DNA of 23,735 bases from EX4572-165 sp964581795 (GTDB taxonomy: Archaea; Thermoplasmatota; E2; DHVEG-1): assembly GCA_964581795.1 (NCBI GenBank), contig CAZOPW010000038.1, positions 1 to 23,735 of the forward strand, in the 5' to 3' direction. How positions within the stretch are numbered: position 1 is the first letter of the stretch; each line of letters opens with the position of its first letter. Positions 1-8,095 of this stretch are shown here, in pieces. The notes beneath the pieces are model-generated. The model worked only from the letters and a program-made list of their open reading frames with translations. It had not been told where the DNA came from and did not search any database. The translations under genes were made by a program, and so were the position numbers.

Positions 1-1130
1 GATTTATAAAGTTCGTAAAAAATAAAAAGATGAGGAAGTGCATCATCAATTGATAAATTTGTCACGTGCTTATCTTTTCTGATCTTTCTAAATTCTTTTA
101 TTGTTTGCAATAAATTCTCAGATTGTATGAAGTTTGAAAAAAGTCCCGCATTGACCCAAATAAAATTAAGATTTTTTTGATATTCAAATAGTTCTTTCAT
201 TTCTTCTTTAAGTGCAAGTTTACATAACAAATCTGGAAATGAAATCCCTGCAGCAATTGATAATTCCAGTGTTCCCCAGAATTTTGGGTTAACTTCCATA
301 AGTTTTGGCATATTATTTCTCGAATCAATTTTGAATTCTACTTGTGTGACACCATTCCACTTTAATTCTTTTGTTAATACAGTAGCTAATCTCATTAATT
401 CTGGTTCGTGAGTAGTTTGATTAATGACGCCTCCTCCTCCATTAACAGGGTAGGTCCATATTCTTCTTTGTGTAAGACCTGCAATTGTTTTTCCATTATC
501 GCATAATAAGCAAACATCATGTATTTCTCCCGGGATGTATTCTTGGATCAAGGGATGGGTAAAATCAAATGTTTCATTTTTTTTGTTAGAAAATGAATAT
601 TTTTTAATCAACTCTTTTTTGGATTGTGCATATTGCACTCCTCGGGAGGCACTGCTTTTCCTTGGTTTTATTACGACAGGATACTGCATAGTATCTGCTA
701 TTTCAATTAATTCTTCTTGAGAAGACGGACAACATGTTTTTGGTATGGAAACATGACATTCTTCAGCTATTTTTAGCATGCTTTCTTTGTTATGTGCTTT
801 GATTAAAATATCATAGTCCGAAATTGGAATGATTGTGTGTTTTTCGAATCTTTTTTTAAAATATGAAATAGCAAGAGTAGTGTCAACACTAACAGGCAGC
901 AATATATCAATATCATAATTCTTGATAATGTTTAATAAATCATTAATGAACATATTTTTGTTTTCATTGGGATTATGATAAACAAATTTTTTTTTACAAT
1001 GCTTTGATAAAAAACATTTATTTATTTTTTGATTACCTGCACAGTATACATTATGTCCCTTTTTAGATAATGATCTCACTATTGCTAAGGAGTTTTTCCT
1101 ATTTGCATCAGTGACAAGTATAGTGCTCAT
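1..1130 (-). CDS. ATP-grasp ligase, C-terminal part cut off by window edge
   Basis: The minus-strand frame is open from an ATG at 1130 to the window edge (376 codons, no stop). The product starts with a Rossmann-like segment (MSTILVTDAN), then a linker and an ATP-grasp fold. The flexible lysine/glycine loop is visible near residues 154-166 (VIKPRKSSASRGV), and the metal-binding end of the fold reads MEVNPKFWG further on. This resembles carbamoyl-phosphate-synthase-large-subunit-like ATP-grasp enzymes, which join a carboxylate to an amine through an acyl phosphate. Its ATG overlaps the stop of the upstream deacetylase by four bases (ATGA), so the two are translationally coupled. The substrate is unknown. 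In a glycan locus it could add an amino acid to a sugar, which is inference. Fold assignment is confident; function is open. Confidence 0.85.
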   Translation of the reverse strand, partial: MSTILVTDANRKNSLAIVRSLSKKGHNVYCAGNQKINKCFLSKHCKKKFVYHNPNENKNMFINDLLNIIKNYDIDILLPVSVDTTLAISYFKKRFEKHTIIPISDYDILIKAHNKESMLKIAEECHVSIPKTCCPSSQEELIEIADTMQYPVVIKPRKSSASRGVQYAQSKKELIKKYSFSNKKNETFDFTHPLIQEYIPGEIHDVCLLCDNGKTIAGLTQRRIWTYPVNGGGGVINQTTHEPELMRLATVLTKELKWNGVTQVEFKIDSRNNMPKLMEVNPKFWGTLELSIAAGISFPDLLCKLALKEEMKELFEYQKNLNFIWVNAGLFSNFIQSENLLQTIKEFRKIRKDKHVTNLSIDDALPHLFIFYELYK

Positions 1131-2173
1131 ACCCTATTCCACCATCCATTCTTTTCGAACCATTTTGTGATATTCTCTGCTGATGTTATCCAAGCATCTT
1201 TTTCATTGCAGTAACGTAAAATTTTCTCATATAGTTTTTTCCAGGTTCGATCTAATGGTTCATTGAATCTGGTGTTATGCCATAAGATGGTTATAACTCC
1301 TTGTGATTCTTTGGTTTTATCTATTAATTGTTTACAGATCCTCCATCGGTCAACTAAATCTAAATGCATGTATGTATTTAGAGTAACATCCATAATCACT
1401 AAAGGGATTTCAAAAATATTTATTTCACTCTTCTTATCAATATTGTAGGGTTTAAATGGATGACACATCCCATTTCTAAAACCAACCATCCCAGGAAAAC
1501 CGAAAGTGGTGTCATATTTAAAACCCGCTTCACTCAATTTTTCCCAAGTTTCTGGTGTTTTAAAACGAAGGTAATGATTTCGATATCCGATAATTTTTTT
1601 ATCAACTACTCTTTCGAGACATTTTTTTTCTAATATCATTCTCTCTACATCATTGTAAGTGTAATATCCTCCATGTAATCCAATTCCCCATCCTTGTTCT
1701 AAAATACTTTTCAAATCATTTTTTAAATCATTAATTTTGTATATTGGTTCATATGAATTTCCCTCATTTGCGGTAATAAAAAAAAATGTAGATTTTGCAT
1801 TATATTTTTCTTCTAAATTTATTATTTCCTGAAAATTTCTAAATGGATCTAAAGTGAAGAATTGTTCAAGAGCCGACTTAAGATGGAATCTAGACAGAGA
1901 TTTGCCAGATGAAATTAAACGTTCTCTGAAATGTTGAAACACTCTATCAATATCATGTGTCAGGCATACGGCAAACTTTTTTTTATCAGGATATTCAATA
2001 ACCTGACCATTATTCATAAGAAACTGGGATACTGTTGGCTTTAGTACCTCTCTATTCTTACTGAGAAAAAATGGGAATCTACCATGTTTATCTAATAATG
2101 GCGGATTATATTCTTCTTTTCGTGTAAATAAATCCCAAATTTCCTCATTTTGTTGCATTATTTCCATTTTCAT
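1127..2173 (-). CDS. Polysaccharide deacetylase family protein (NodB-type)
   Basis: 348 residues. NodB-type carbohydrate esterase motifs are visible: THDID at residues 72-76 (Asp-Asp pair for base and metal), GLHGGYYTY at 165-173 (metal-binding His), GYRNHYLRF at 196-204, and an LWHNTRFNE block near the C-terminus supplying the late histidine. The family removes N- or O-acetyl groups from sugars using a metal ion. There is no signal peptide or membrane segment, so it probably acts in the cytoplasm on a lipid-linked or nucleotide-linked precursor. The ATG at 2173 follows a weak AGGGA; in-frame ATGs at 2167 and 2158 are alternatives. The downstream ATP-grasp gene overlaps it by four bases, suggesting a shared job. 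It is divergent from the 2271 dehydrogenase. Confidence 0.85.
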   Translation of the reverse strand: MKMEIMQQNEEIWDLFTRKEEYNPPLLDKHGRFPFFLSKNREVLKPTVSQFLMNNGQVIEYPDKKKFAVCLTHDIDRVFQHFRERLISSGKSLSRFHLKSALEQFFTLDPFRNFQEIINLEEKYNAKSTFFFITANEGNSYEPIYKINDLKNDLKSILEQGWGIGLHGGYYTYNDVERMILEKKCLERVVDKKIIGYRNHYLRFKTPETWEKLSEAGFKYDTTFGFPGMVGFRNGMCHPFKPYNIDKKSEINIFEIPLVIMDVTLNTYMHLDLVDRWRICKQLIDKTKESQGVITILWHNTRFNEPLDRTWKKLYEKILRYCNEKDAWITSAENITKWFEKNGWWNRV

Positions 2174-2240
2174 AAATTTCCCTGCTAAAATATAAATTGA
2201 GACTGGCTTTCTAAACCAAATGTGCTATAACTAAAAACTT

Positions 2241-2248
2241 TTTATAAA
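2241..2248 (+). promoter_or_regulatory. TATA box in divergent intergenic region
   Basis: TTTATAAA is a perfect inverted repeat, so it could serve either strand. On the plus strand its centre lies about 26 bases before the ATG at 2271, which would start the transcript at or next to that codon (leaderless). On the minus strand it would give the deacetylase a leader of roughly 45 bases. The call rests on sequence geometry only. Confidence 0.55.
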
Positions 2249-2270
2249 TCTTTATGATATGGACTTTTCC

Positions 2271-3629
2271 ATGTCACAAAAAATTGCAGTCATTGGAATG
2301 GGATATGTTGGTATTCCTGCTGCAGCATTATTTGCTAACGTTGATGGTTACACGGTTGTTGGGATTCAACGAAGATCAAAAAGATCAGGATGGAAAATTG
2401 ATTATTTAAACCAGGGAAAAAACCCTATCGGAGGTGACGAACCTGGCCTTTCTGAACTAATTAAAAAAGTTGTAAAAAACGGTTCATTTCGTGTAACTGA
2501 TGATTATTCTGAAATTAAAGATGCTGATATCGTATTAATAGATGTACAGACACCTACAGATGAACAAGGCGTTCCACGATATGAGTCTTTAAAGGAAGTG
2601 AGTAAAAAAGCGGGATACTACCTAAAAAAAGAAACTCTTGTAGTCCTTGAATCAACGGTTGCTCCTGGAACGACAAATCATATTGTTAAGCCAATTCTAG
2701 AAAAAGAATCAAATCTTTCAGCTGGAAAAGATTTCTATTTAGCATTTTCTTATGAACGTGTGATGGTTGGAAGATTACTTCATAATATTCAGAACTATCC
2801 AAGAGTTATCGGTGGAATAAACGAAAAAAGTACAAAAAAAGCTATGGAGTTGTACAATCACATCGTAAATTCAACACTTTATCCTACTGACAGTCTCACT
2901 GCGGAGGTAGCAAAGGTCGTTGAAAATACGTATCGAGACGTTAACATTGCATTTGCCAATGAAGTAGGGTTAATGTGCGAAAGTCTTGGGGTAGATGTAT
3001 TTAAAGTTAGAGAACTTGTTAACACCTTACCTAATGATCCTTCAAATCCTGCGGCAAATCCAGTCCGAAACATGCATTTTGCAGGTGCAGGAGTCGGTGG
3101 ACACTGTCTTCCAAAGGATCCCTGGCTTCTCAAATATGGTGTTGATACTTATGGTACCTTTAAAGTAAATCCGGAAGTAATTGTGAAAAGTCGTGAATTG
3201 AATATATGGATGCCAACCCATATGGTAGAACTGCTTGAAGAAGCATTACAACAAAATGGCAAAAAAATTGAAGATGCAAAAATTGGCATTCTTGGATTAG
3301 CTTTTCTTGAAAATTCAGATGATACGAGAAATACTCCAACCAAACCAGTTTATGAAAAACTGAAAGCAAAAGATGCTAAACCAATCATACATGATCCTTA
3401 TGTAAGAGAATTTGAATATCCTTTTACAAAAAACATTGATGAAACAATTACTGATGCTAATGCAATATTACTCATGGTTAAACATAAAGATTATCTAAAC
3501 ATGGATCTTTCTAACTTAAAACAAAAAATGAAAACTCCTATTTTTATTGATGGCCGAAATGCTTTTGACAAAAAAGAAATGGAAAACCTTGGTTTTACCT
3601 ATAGAGGTATCGGGAAACCGCATCAATAA
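2271..3629 (+). CDS. Nucleotide-sugar (UDP-N-acetylhexosamine) 6-dehydrogenase, WbpA/WecC-like
   Basis: 452 residues from the ATG at 2271. An ATG at 2259 would add MDFS, but the TATA box at 2241-2248 points to 2271. The protein oxidises C6 of a UDP-N-acetylhexosamine to the uronic acid. It has an N-terminal Rossmann domain (GMGYVG at 9-14), a central domain with the catalytic cysteine in GGHCLPKDP (Cys279), and a C-terminal UDP-binding domain (ILGLAFLENSDDTRNTP). The GGHC form is typical of WbpA/WecC rather than UDP-glucose dehydrogenases, which read GGSCFPKD as at 20355-21623. After the second beta strand the sequence is GIQRRSKRSG, with no acidic residue to hold NAD ribose. It lies next to cassette A and would feed it. 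UDP-GlcNAc versus UDP-ManNAc cannot be decided from sequence. Confidence 0.85.
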   Translation: MSQKIAVIGMGYVGIPAAALFANVDGYTVVGIQRRSKRSGWKIDYLNQGKNPIGGDEPGLSELIKKVVKNGSFRVTDDYSEIKDADIVLIDVQTPTDEQGVPRYESLKEVSKKAGYYLKKETLVVLESTVAPGTTNHIVKPILEKESNLSAGKDFYLAFSYERVMVGRLLHNIQNYPRVIGGINEKSTKKAMELYNHIVNSTLYPTDSLTAEVAKVVENTYRDVNIAFANEVGLMCESLGVDVFKVRELVNTLPNDPSNPAANPVRNMHFAGAGVGGHCLPKDPWLLKYGVDTYGTFKVNPEVIVKSRELNIWMPTHMVELLEEALQQNGKKIEDAKIGILGLAFLENSDDTRNTPTKPVYEKLKAKDAKPIIHDPYVREFEYPFTKNIDETITDANAILLMVKHKDYLNMDLSNLKQKMKTPIFIDGRNAFDKKEMENLGFTYRGIGKPHQ

Positions 3630-3636
3630 TGTTCAG

Positions 3637-3660
3637 TCTTTTTAAATAGACCCTTTTATA
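3637..3660 (+). terminator. T-run terminator after the dehydrogenase
   Basis: Two T-rich runs (CTTTTTAAAT and CCCTTTTATA) follow the stop codon in the 80-base gap between convergent genes. Archaeal RNA polymerase commonly terminates on such T-runs without a hairpin. No strong hairpin is visible. Confidence 0.4.
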
Positions 3661-3709
3661 GTAAAAGATGAGAGAAAAAATATAGAAAAGATATGATACT
3701 TTATTAGTT

Positions 3710-4783
3710 CTAATAAGTCTGATTTACAACTGATACCACAGTTTCTAAATCCTTTTTTGTTAATGCAGGATGAACTGGGAGAGAAAGGGAAATACCTGAT
3801 AATCTCTCAGAAGTTTCCAAATCATTATGAGCAAACTTCTTTAAATGAGGGTATTGATGCAATGGTTTGGGATAATAAATACCAAAACCAATCTCATCTT
3901 TTTTTAATGCCATCATCAACTCTTCACGGTTCTCAACTTGAATTGTATACTGATGATACACATGTTTTGCTTTATCAAGTACTGTTGGTGTTTTTACATT
4001 TTCAAGATTTTTATCATAAAACGAAGCGTTTTTCCTTCTTTTATCAATAAATCCTGGGAGTTTTTTTAATTGGACGAGACCAATAGCTGCGGCAAGATCC
4101 GTCATACGGTAATTATAGCCAACTCGATCATGTTCATACCCCCATTGAGTTTTCACTCTGCCATGATTGCGAAGAGAATTCAACTGTTCGAACAATTCAT
4201 CACTATCTGTGGTAACCATTCCACCTTCTCCAGTAGTCATATTTTTAGTTGGGTAAAATGAAAAACATTCCAAATCACCAAAAGAACCAACCATCTTATC
4301 ATCATATGTTGCTCCATGTGACTGACAGGCATCACCAATAATAGAGAGATTGTTATCATCAGCTATCTGCTGCAAAGGACTCATATCTGCTGATTGTCCA
4401 TATAAGTGTACAGGCATGATTGCTTTTGTTCGGTCAGAAATTAGTTTTTCAACCTTTTCAGGATCTATATTAAAAGAATCTACATCAACATCACAAAATA
4501 CTGGCTTCGCACCACAAAAAAGAACAGCATTAGCAGATGCAATAAATGAAAACGATGGCAGGATTACTTCATCAACTGCATCAATTCCTAAACTAAGAAG
4601 TCCAAGATGAAGTGCTGTAGTTCCTGATGGAGTAGCCACAGCATGTTTTACACCAACATAGTCAGCAAATTCCTGTTCGAATTCTTTTGTTTTTGGTCCA
4701 TATGCAATCATCCCAGAATCAATGACTTCATTAACGACTTGCTTTTCTTCACTACCAAGTAATGGTTTTGCTATAGGAATCAT
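3710..4783 (-). CDS. DegT/DnrJ/EryC1 family PLP aminotransferase, cassette A (WbpE-like)
   Basis: 357 residues, full family length. The PLP lysine is Lys180 in FYPTKNMTTGEGG, and Asp151 in GDACQSHGA would contact the pyridine nitrogen. TPSGTTALHLGL (51-62) is the typical phosphate-binding and N-terminal block. The family transfers an amino group, usually from glutamate, to a keto-sugar nucleotide. Here that is most likely the 3-keto sugar made by the cassette oxidoreductase, by analogy with WbpE. The start overlaps the upstream acetyltransferase stop by four bases, and it is the last gene of a three-gene overlapping operon. It is clearly diverged from its cassette B paralogue at 18378-19478. 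Confidence 0.85.
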   Translation of the reverse strand: MIPIAKPLLGSEEKQVVNEVIDSGMIAYGPKTKEFEQEFADYVGVKHAVATPSGTTALHLGLLSLGIDAVDEVILPSFSFIASANAVLFCGAKPVFCDVDVDSFNIDPEKVEKLISDRTKAIMPVHLYGQSADMSPLQQIADDNNLSIIGDACQSHGATYDDKMVGSFGDLECFSFYPTKNMTTGEGGMVTTDSDELFEQLNSLRNHGRVKTQWGYEHDRVGYNYRMTDLAAAIGLVQLKKLPGFIDKRRKNASFYDKNLENVKTPTVLDKAKHVYHQYTIQVENREELMMALKKDEIGFGIYYPKPLHQYPHLKKFAHNDLETSERLSGISLSLPVHPALTKKDLETVVSVVNQTY

Positions 4784-5364
4784 AATTTTTCCTCCTCAAT
4801 AATTTTTTTATCAACAACTATCTTTTTTGAACAAGATGGGCAAACAAATTCAACTTGAATACCACGCATCATATTTTTTTGCATTACATTTCCGCATTCG
4901 CAAACAAATCCTCTTAATCTTGCAGGATTGCCATAAGTAAGACCATGGGCAATAACATCATTAGTGACAACTGATCCAGCTCCAATCATTGCATGTTCTC
5001 CTATTGTAATTCCTGCAACTATTGTTGAATTTGCACCAATCGACACTCCTTTTTCAACAACTGTTTTTGAAACTTTCTCTTCACTCCAAACCTTTGCTCT
5101 TGGATATAAATCATTTGTAAAACACACATGAGGTCCAATAAAAACATCATTGCCTATAGTTAAACCATGATATAACGACGCGAAATTTTGAATTTTACAA
5201 TTGTCCCCAATCTTTACATTGATATCAATATAAACATCCTTACCAATATTACAATTTTTTCCAATTTCTGCTTTTTCCCTAACATGGGCGAAATGCCAAA
5301 TGTTTGTTTTTTCCCCTATTTTCGCACCTTTTTCAACATACGCTGATTCATGAATCAATCTCAA
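4780..5364 (-). CDS. Left-handed beta-helix N-acetyltransferase with C-terminal zinc ribbon, cassette A (WbpD-like)
   Basis: 194 residues. Hexapeptide repeats of the [IV]GxxxxI type run through most of the chain (AKIGEKTNI, AEIGKNCNI, VKIGDNCKI and so on). FTNDLYPRA near residue 83 and YGNPAR near the end of the helix match the WbpD/WlbB group, which acetylates the 3-amino group of UDP-2-acetamido-3-amino-glucuronate with acetyl-CoA. The C-terminus carries CECG and CPSC about 20 residues apart, a plausible zinc ribbon that the cassette B paralogue lacks. The start overlaps the upstream oxidoreductase by 17 bases. It probably works as a trimer, as is known for the family. Confidence 0.85.
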   Translation of the reverse strand: MRLIHESAYVEKGAKIGEKTNIWHFAHVREKAEIGKNCNIGKDVYIDINVKIGDNCKIQNFASLYHGLTIGNDVFIGPHVCFTNDLYPRAKVWSEEKVSKTVVEKGVSIGANSTIVAGITIGEHAMIGAGSVVTNDVIAHGLTYGNPARLRGFVCECGNVMQKNMMRGIQVEFVCPSCSKKIVVDKKIIEEEKL

Positions 5365-6331
5365 TCACCTTACCTGTTTTTGAGGATTTAACCGCGGCAT
5401 CAGCAATTTTAATAGCCATCACTCCATCATTCCCATTCACTAAAGGTTCTTTTCCCAGTTCAACTGCATTAGCAAAATCTAATATCTCATTCTTTAACGG
5501 TTCTATTTTCTGTAAATCTAATTTGGAAAAGTGATTTTGCAGAGGAATATTGAATAAATTTCCTTCATCAAGGTTTTTGATGGTAGAAGTTGATGTTTGA
5601 ACAGATTGATTGATAAAATCTGCTTCAACGAAATTTTTATCACAGGTTAAACTTAATTTTCGGATTTTCATTGGAGTCAACCAATTTACCTCAACAACAC
5701 CACATAATCCATTTGAAAAATTAAGGAGAATCGTAGCATGGTCTTCATACGCAATATTTTTGTTAAATCTTCCAGCTTTAGCATAAACCGACTGCACTTC
5801 ACCTGCAATATATCGCATAACGTCAATATCATGTACCCCAAAATCAAAGATTACACCGACATCACGAATCCGGCCTGGAAAATTGCTTACTCTCTTTGAA
5901 CTAAGAGTTATTAGATCTCCATACTGATTAGTTTCTAGTGATTTTTTTGTAAAAGAAACGATTGGATTATGCCGTTCGATGTGACCAACTGAGAAAACCA
6001 AATCATTCTCATTTGCTTTTTGAATTAATTTTTCTCCCTTTTTAACCACGTCACAGACCGGTTTTTCCACTAAGATATGTTTTCCTGCATCAATTGCGTC
6101 CTTAGCGATATCAAAATGGGTCACAGTAGGTGTTGCAATGATAACTGCATCAGTTTGAGGTAATAATTTGTGATAATCTGTAAATGCGTTTACATTAAAA
6201 CGATGAGCTATATTCTGCACTGTTTTCTTGTCTTTATCAGCGATACCAACAAGGTCAATATTTGATAATTCAGCACATACCCGTGCATGATTTTTTCCCA
6301 TTGCACCAGTGCCAATTACACCAATTTTCAT
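5348..6331 (-). CDS. Gfo/Idh/MocA family oxidoreductase, cassette A (WbpB-like)
   Basis: 327 residues from the ATG at 6331. The frame is open to an ATG at 6379, but those extra residues (MKIIIYLIFIQ...) precede the Rossmann start and overlap TATA-like DNA, so 6331 (or 6337) is preferred. GVIGTGAMGKNH at residues 4-15 binds the dinucleotide, EKP at 89-91 is the family hallmark, and GVHDID supplies the catalytic-region histidine and aspartate. The family oxidises a sugar hydroxyl. By operon context this would be C3 of a UDP-acetamido-glucuronate, as WbpB does. It is the first gene of the overlapping B-D-E operon. It belongs to a different subgroup from the cassette B enzyme (GHIERHNP here, KQNRFNPP there). 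Confidence 0.8.
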   Translation of the reverse strand: MKIGVIGTGAMGKNHARVCAELSNIDLVGIADKDKKTVQNIAHRFNVNAFTDYHKLLPQTDAVIIATPTVTHFDIAKDAIDAGKHILVEKPVCDVVKKGEKLIQKANENDLVFSVGHIERHNPIVSFTKKSLETNQYGDLITLSSKRVSNFPGRIRDVGVIFDFGVHDIDVMRYIAGEVQSVYAKAGRFNKNIAYEDHATILLNFSNGLCGVVEVNWLTPMKIRKLSLTCDKNFVEADFINQSVQTSTSTIKNLDEGNLFNIPLQNHFSKLDLQKIEPLKNEILDFANAVELGKEPLVNGNDGVMAIKIADAAVKSSKTGKVIEIDS

Positions 6332-6413
6332 TGTCATAGTGATTGGCTGAATGAAGATGAGATATATTATAATTTTCATAATATATCCCTTAAATAATTC
6401 CGATTAAATAGTG

Positions 6414-6438
6414 GAAAGAAGTAAAAAATAAAATATCT
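6414..6438 (-). terminator. T-run terminator after the regulator gene
   Basis: On the minus strand the sequence downstream of the regulator stop reads TATTTTATTTTTTAC, a T-rich stretch suited to archaeal termination. It separates the regulator from cassette A. No clear hairpin is seen. Confidence 0.4.
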
Positions 6439-6444
6439 GTTTAT

Positions 6445-6963
6445 TTAAATTTTGTTTAGAATATTTTCTAATGATTGTAATAATAATTTACGTTCAAATT
6501 GTATTGACATCACGGGGATATCTACTACTTTTTCCAATGTTGTAGCTGCAATTGGTCCACAAATCAATCCATTAACGCCCTCCTGTTGAGCACGAATACC
6601 TTGGATGATCTCTTCTTCTATTGTTGTAGCGGGAAATTCCTTGATATTGACATCTTTCTTAGAGATTCTCATTTTTCTATTAATTGAATTTAATGCTCCC
6701 CGTGTTGTGATGATGCCAATTGTAGTTTGATCTGGATTTATGCCTTCAATTTTTCGGACTTTTTTTATGATATTTCTAAATGTAGATATTCTGAAATCTT
6801 TATCCGGGTTTGACATAATTTTATAAATTGTGCTCTCAGAAATTTTAGCTTTTTTACAGAATTCGGTAATGGTAAGATTTTGTTGAAATAACATTTCTTT
6901 GAACATTTTAATAAATTGTTCATTTGAATCAATAAGCGACCACATCAATTTATCATAATACAT
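6445..6963 (-). CDS. HTH transcriptional regulator with PrpR_N-like ligand domain
   Basis: 172 residues. Residues 31-51 (TITEFCKKAKISESTIYKI) form a Cro/XRE-type helix-turn-helix. Residues 82-172 (TIGIITTRGALN, GVNGLICGPIAATT, VDIPVMSIQ) resemble the PrpR_N sensor domain, which binds small molecules in propionate regulators; this match is from pattern recognition. The start is supported by a GAGGT seven bases upstream. The gene is divergent from, and immediately next to, the ABC importer operon, so it probably senses the imported ligand or a product of it. TATA-like sequence and a possible operator lie in the 131-base gap. Confidence 0.75.
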   Translation of the reverse strand: MYYDKLMWSLIDSNEQFIKMFKEMLFQQNLTITEFCKKAKISESTIYKIMSNPDKDFRISTFRNIIKKVRKIEGINPDQTTIGIITTRGALNSINRKMRISKKDVNIKEFPATTIEEEIIQGIRAQQEGVNGLICGPIAATTLEKVVDIPVMSIQFERKLLLQSLENILNKI

Positions 6964-7050
6964 TAATTTGACCTCATTATGACAATAAATAGTTTATAAT
7001 ATTTATATTTTTTCCTTATGGTGACAAATACTAATACAAATAAGAAAGGT

Positions 7051-7058
7051 TTTTAAAT
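7051..7058 (+). promoter_or_regulatory. Promoter (TATA box) of the ABC importer operon
   Basis: TTTTAAAT preceded by purine-rich GAAAGG (a possible BRE) lies about 40 bases before the lipoprotein ATG. Transcription would start near 7080 and leave a short leader containing the Shine-Dalgarno AGGTGA at 7083-7088. This gene is therefore translated from a leadered message, unlike the leaderless candidates elsewhere in the window. Confidence 0.55.
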
Positions 7059-7094
7059 AAGCATTCAAATCTACAATAAAAAAGGTGAAAAAAA

Positions 7095-8075
7095 ATGAAG
7101 AAAAAAATACAAAAAACAGCAATAACAGCAATACTTGTCGTTTTGTTCTCTGCGATTCTTTTCTCTGGATGTATTACCAATGAAGAAAATGATGCAACTA
7201 TCAGATATGGAGGACAATATTACCCTGGAGAATTCCTTTTAGAAGGGCACGACTTTTGGAGCGAATATAACGTTGATGTAGAACACATACTATTTAGCTC
7301 AGGATCAGAAAATAACCAAGCACTCATCTCCGGAGATGTCGACATAAACTGTGGTTCAGATAGCAAAACAGTATCACTCTTTGGTGCAATACCCGATCAA
7401 GCAGTTATAATTGGCACTATCCAAAAAGGAGACCGTTACTCAACCATTGTTAGAACAGATTCAACTTATCAAACTTGGGAAGATTTAAAAGGAAAAACGG
7501 TAGGAACTAGACTAGGAACTGGAGCAGAACAAGTCCTCAGACGATACTTTGAACAAAATGAAACACTAGAATGGGATGATTTCGAATGGGTGAATCTCAA
7601 TATCGAAGATATGATTTCATCTCTTGAAGGAGAGAGTATCGAAGCATTCACTGCATGGGAACCAACACCGGGTATCGCAGAAGCAAAAGGTGCTAGAATA
7701 TTACGAACTTTCGGTGACATTGCATTAGTACCTGTTTCAATACATACCACACTCGATTATGCTGAAAACCATCATGATGAAATAGTAAAATTCCTTTCAG
7801 CACAACTCGACAAAGCAGAAATGATAAAAAGCGACCCTGAACAAGCTGCAGAATATGCTGCACAAGCAGCAACACAATATGGATCTGATGTTTCATCTGA
7901 TGCATTTCTAAACATGTTTAATAGAATCGATTTTTCCATAGATTTTGACGAAGAAGTCCTTGCATCAATCAATGACACAGCACAATTCCTTTACGACCAA
8001 GGAAAAATTGAAAACATTCCAACCATCCGATGGGATAAAAGTTACTTAGAGGAAGCCATTGCACTCAGAGAATAA
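7095..8075 (+). CDS. NitT/TauT-type ABC transporter substrate-binding lipoprotein
   Basis: 326 residues. A lysine-rich N-terminus, a hydrophobic stretch and the lipobox FSGC (Cys26) mark it as a lipid-anchored extracellular protein. The body matches the NMT1/SsuA-like periplasmic-binding fold: SGDVDINCGSDS near residues 78-89, WEDLKGKTVGTRLGTGAEQ around 129-147, and AFTAWEPTPGIAEAKGA around 184-200. That fold captures nitrate, sulfonates, taurine, bicarbonate or thiamine and riboflavin precursors. The specificity here cannot be read. AGGTGA precedes the ATG by six bases. It is the first gene of a four-gene importer operon. Confidence 0.85.
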   Translation: MKKKIQKTAITAILVVLFSAILFSGCITNEENDATIRYGGQYYPGEFLLEGHDFWSEYNVDVEHILFSSGSENNQALISGDVDINCGSDSKTVSLFGAIPDQAVIIGTIQKGDRYSTIVRTDSTYQTWEDLKGKTVGTRLGTGAEQVLRRYFEQNETLEWDDFEWVNLNIEDMISSLEGESIEAFTAWEPTPGIAEAKGARILRTFGDIALVPVSIHTTLDYAENHHDEIVKFLSAQLDKAEMIKSDPEQAAEYAAQAATQYGSDVSSDAFLNMFNRIDFSIDFDEEVLASINDTAQFLYDQGKIENIPTIRWDKSYLEEAIALRE

Positions 8076-8095
8076 AGTCGATGAGGACAAAATGA

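Noticed and set aside
535..720. Plus-strand 61-residue ORF inside the ATP-grasp region
   Set aside because: It lies antisense to a well-supported ATP-grasp frame and has no Shine-Dalgarno or recognisable domain.
3757..4610. Three plus-strand ORFs opposite the cassette A aminotransferase
   Set aside because: They are antisense shadows of a full-length aminotransferase with intact catalytic residues.
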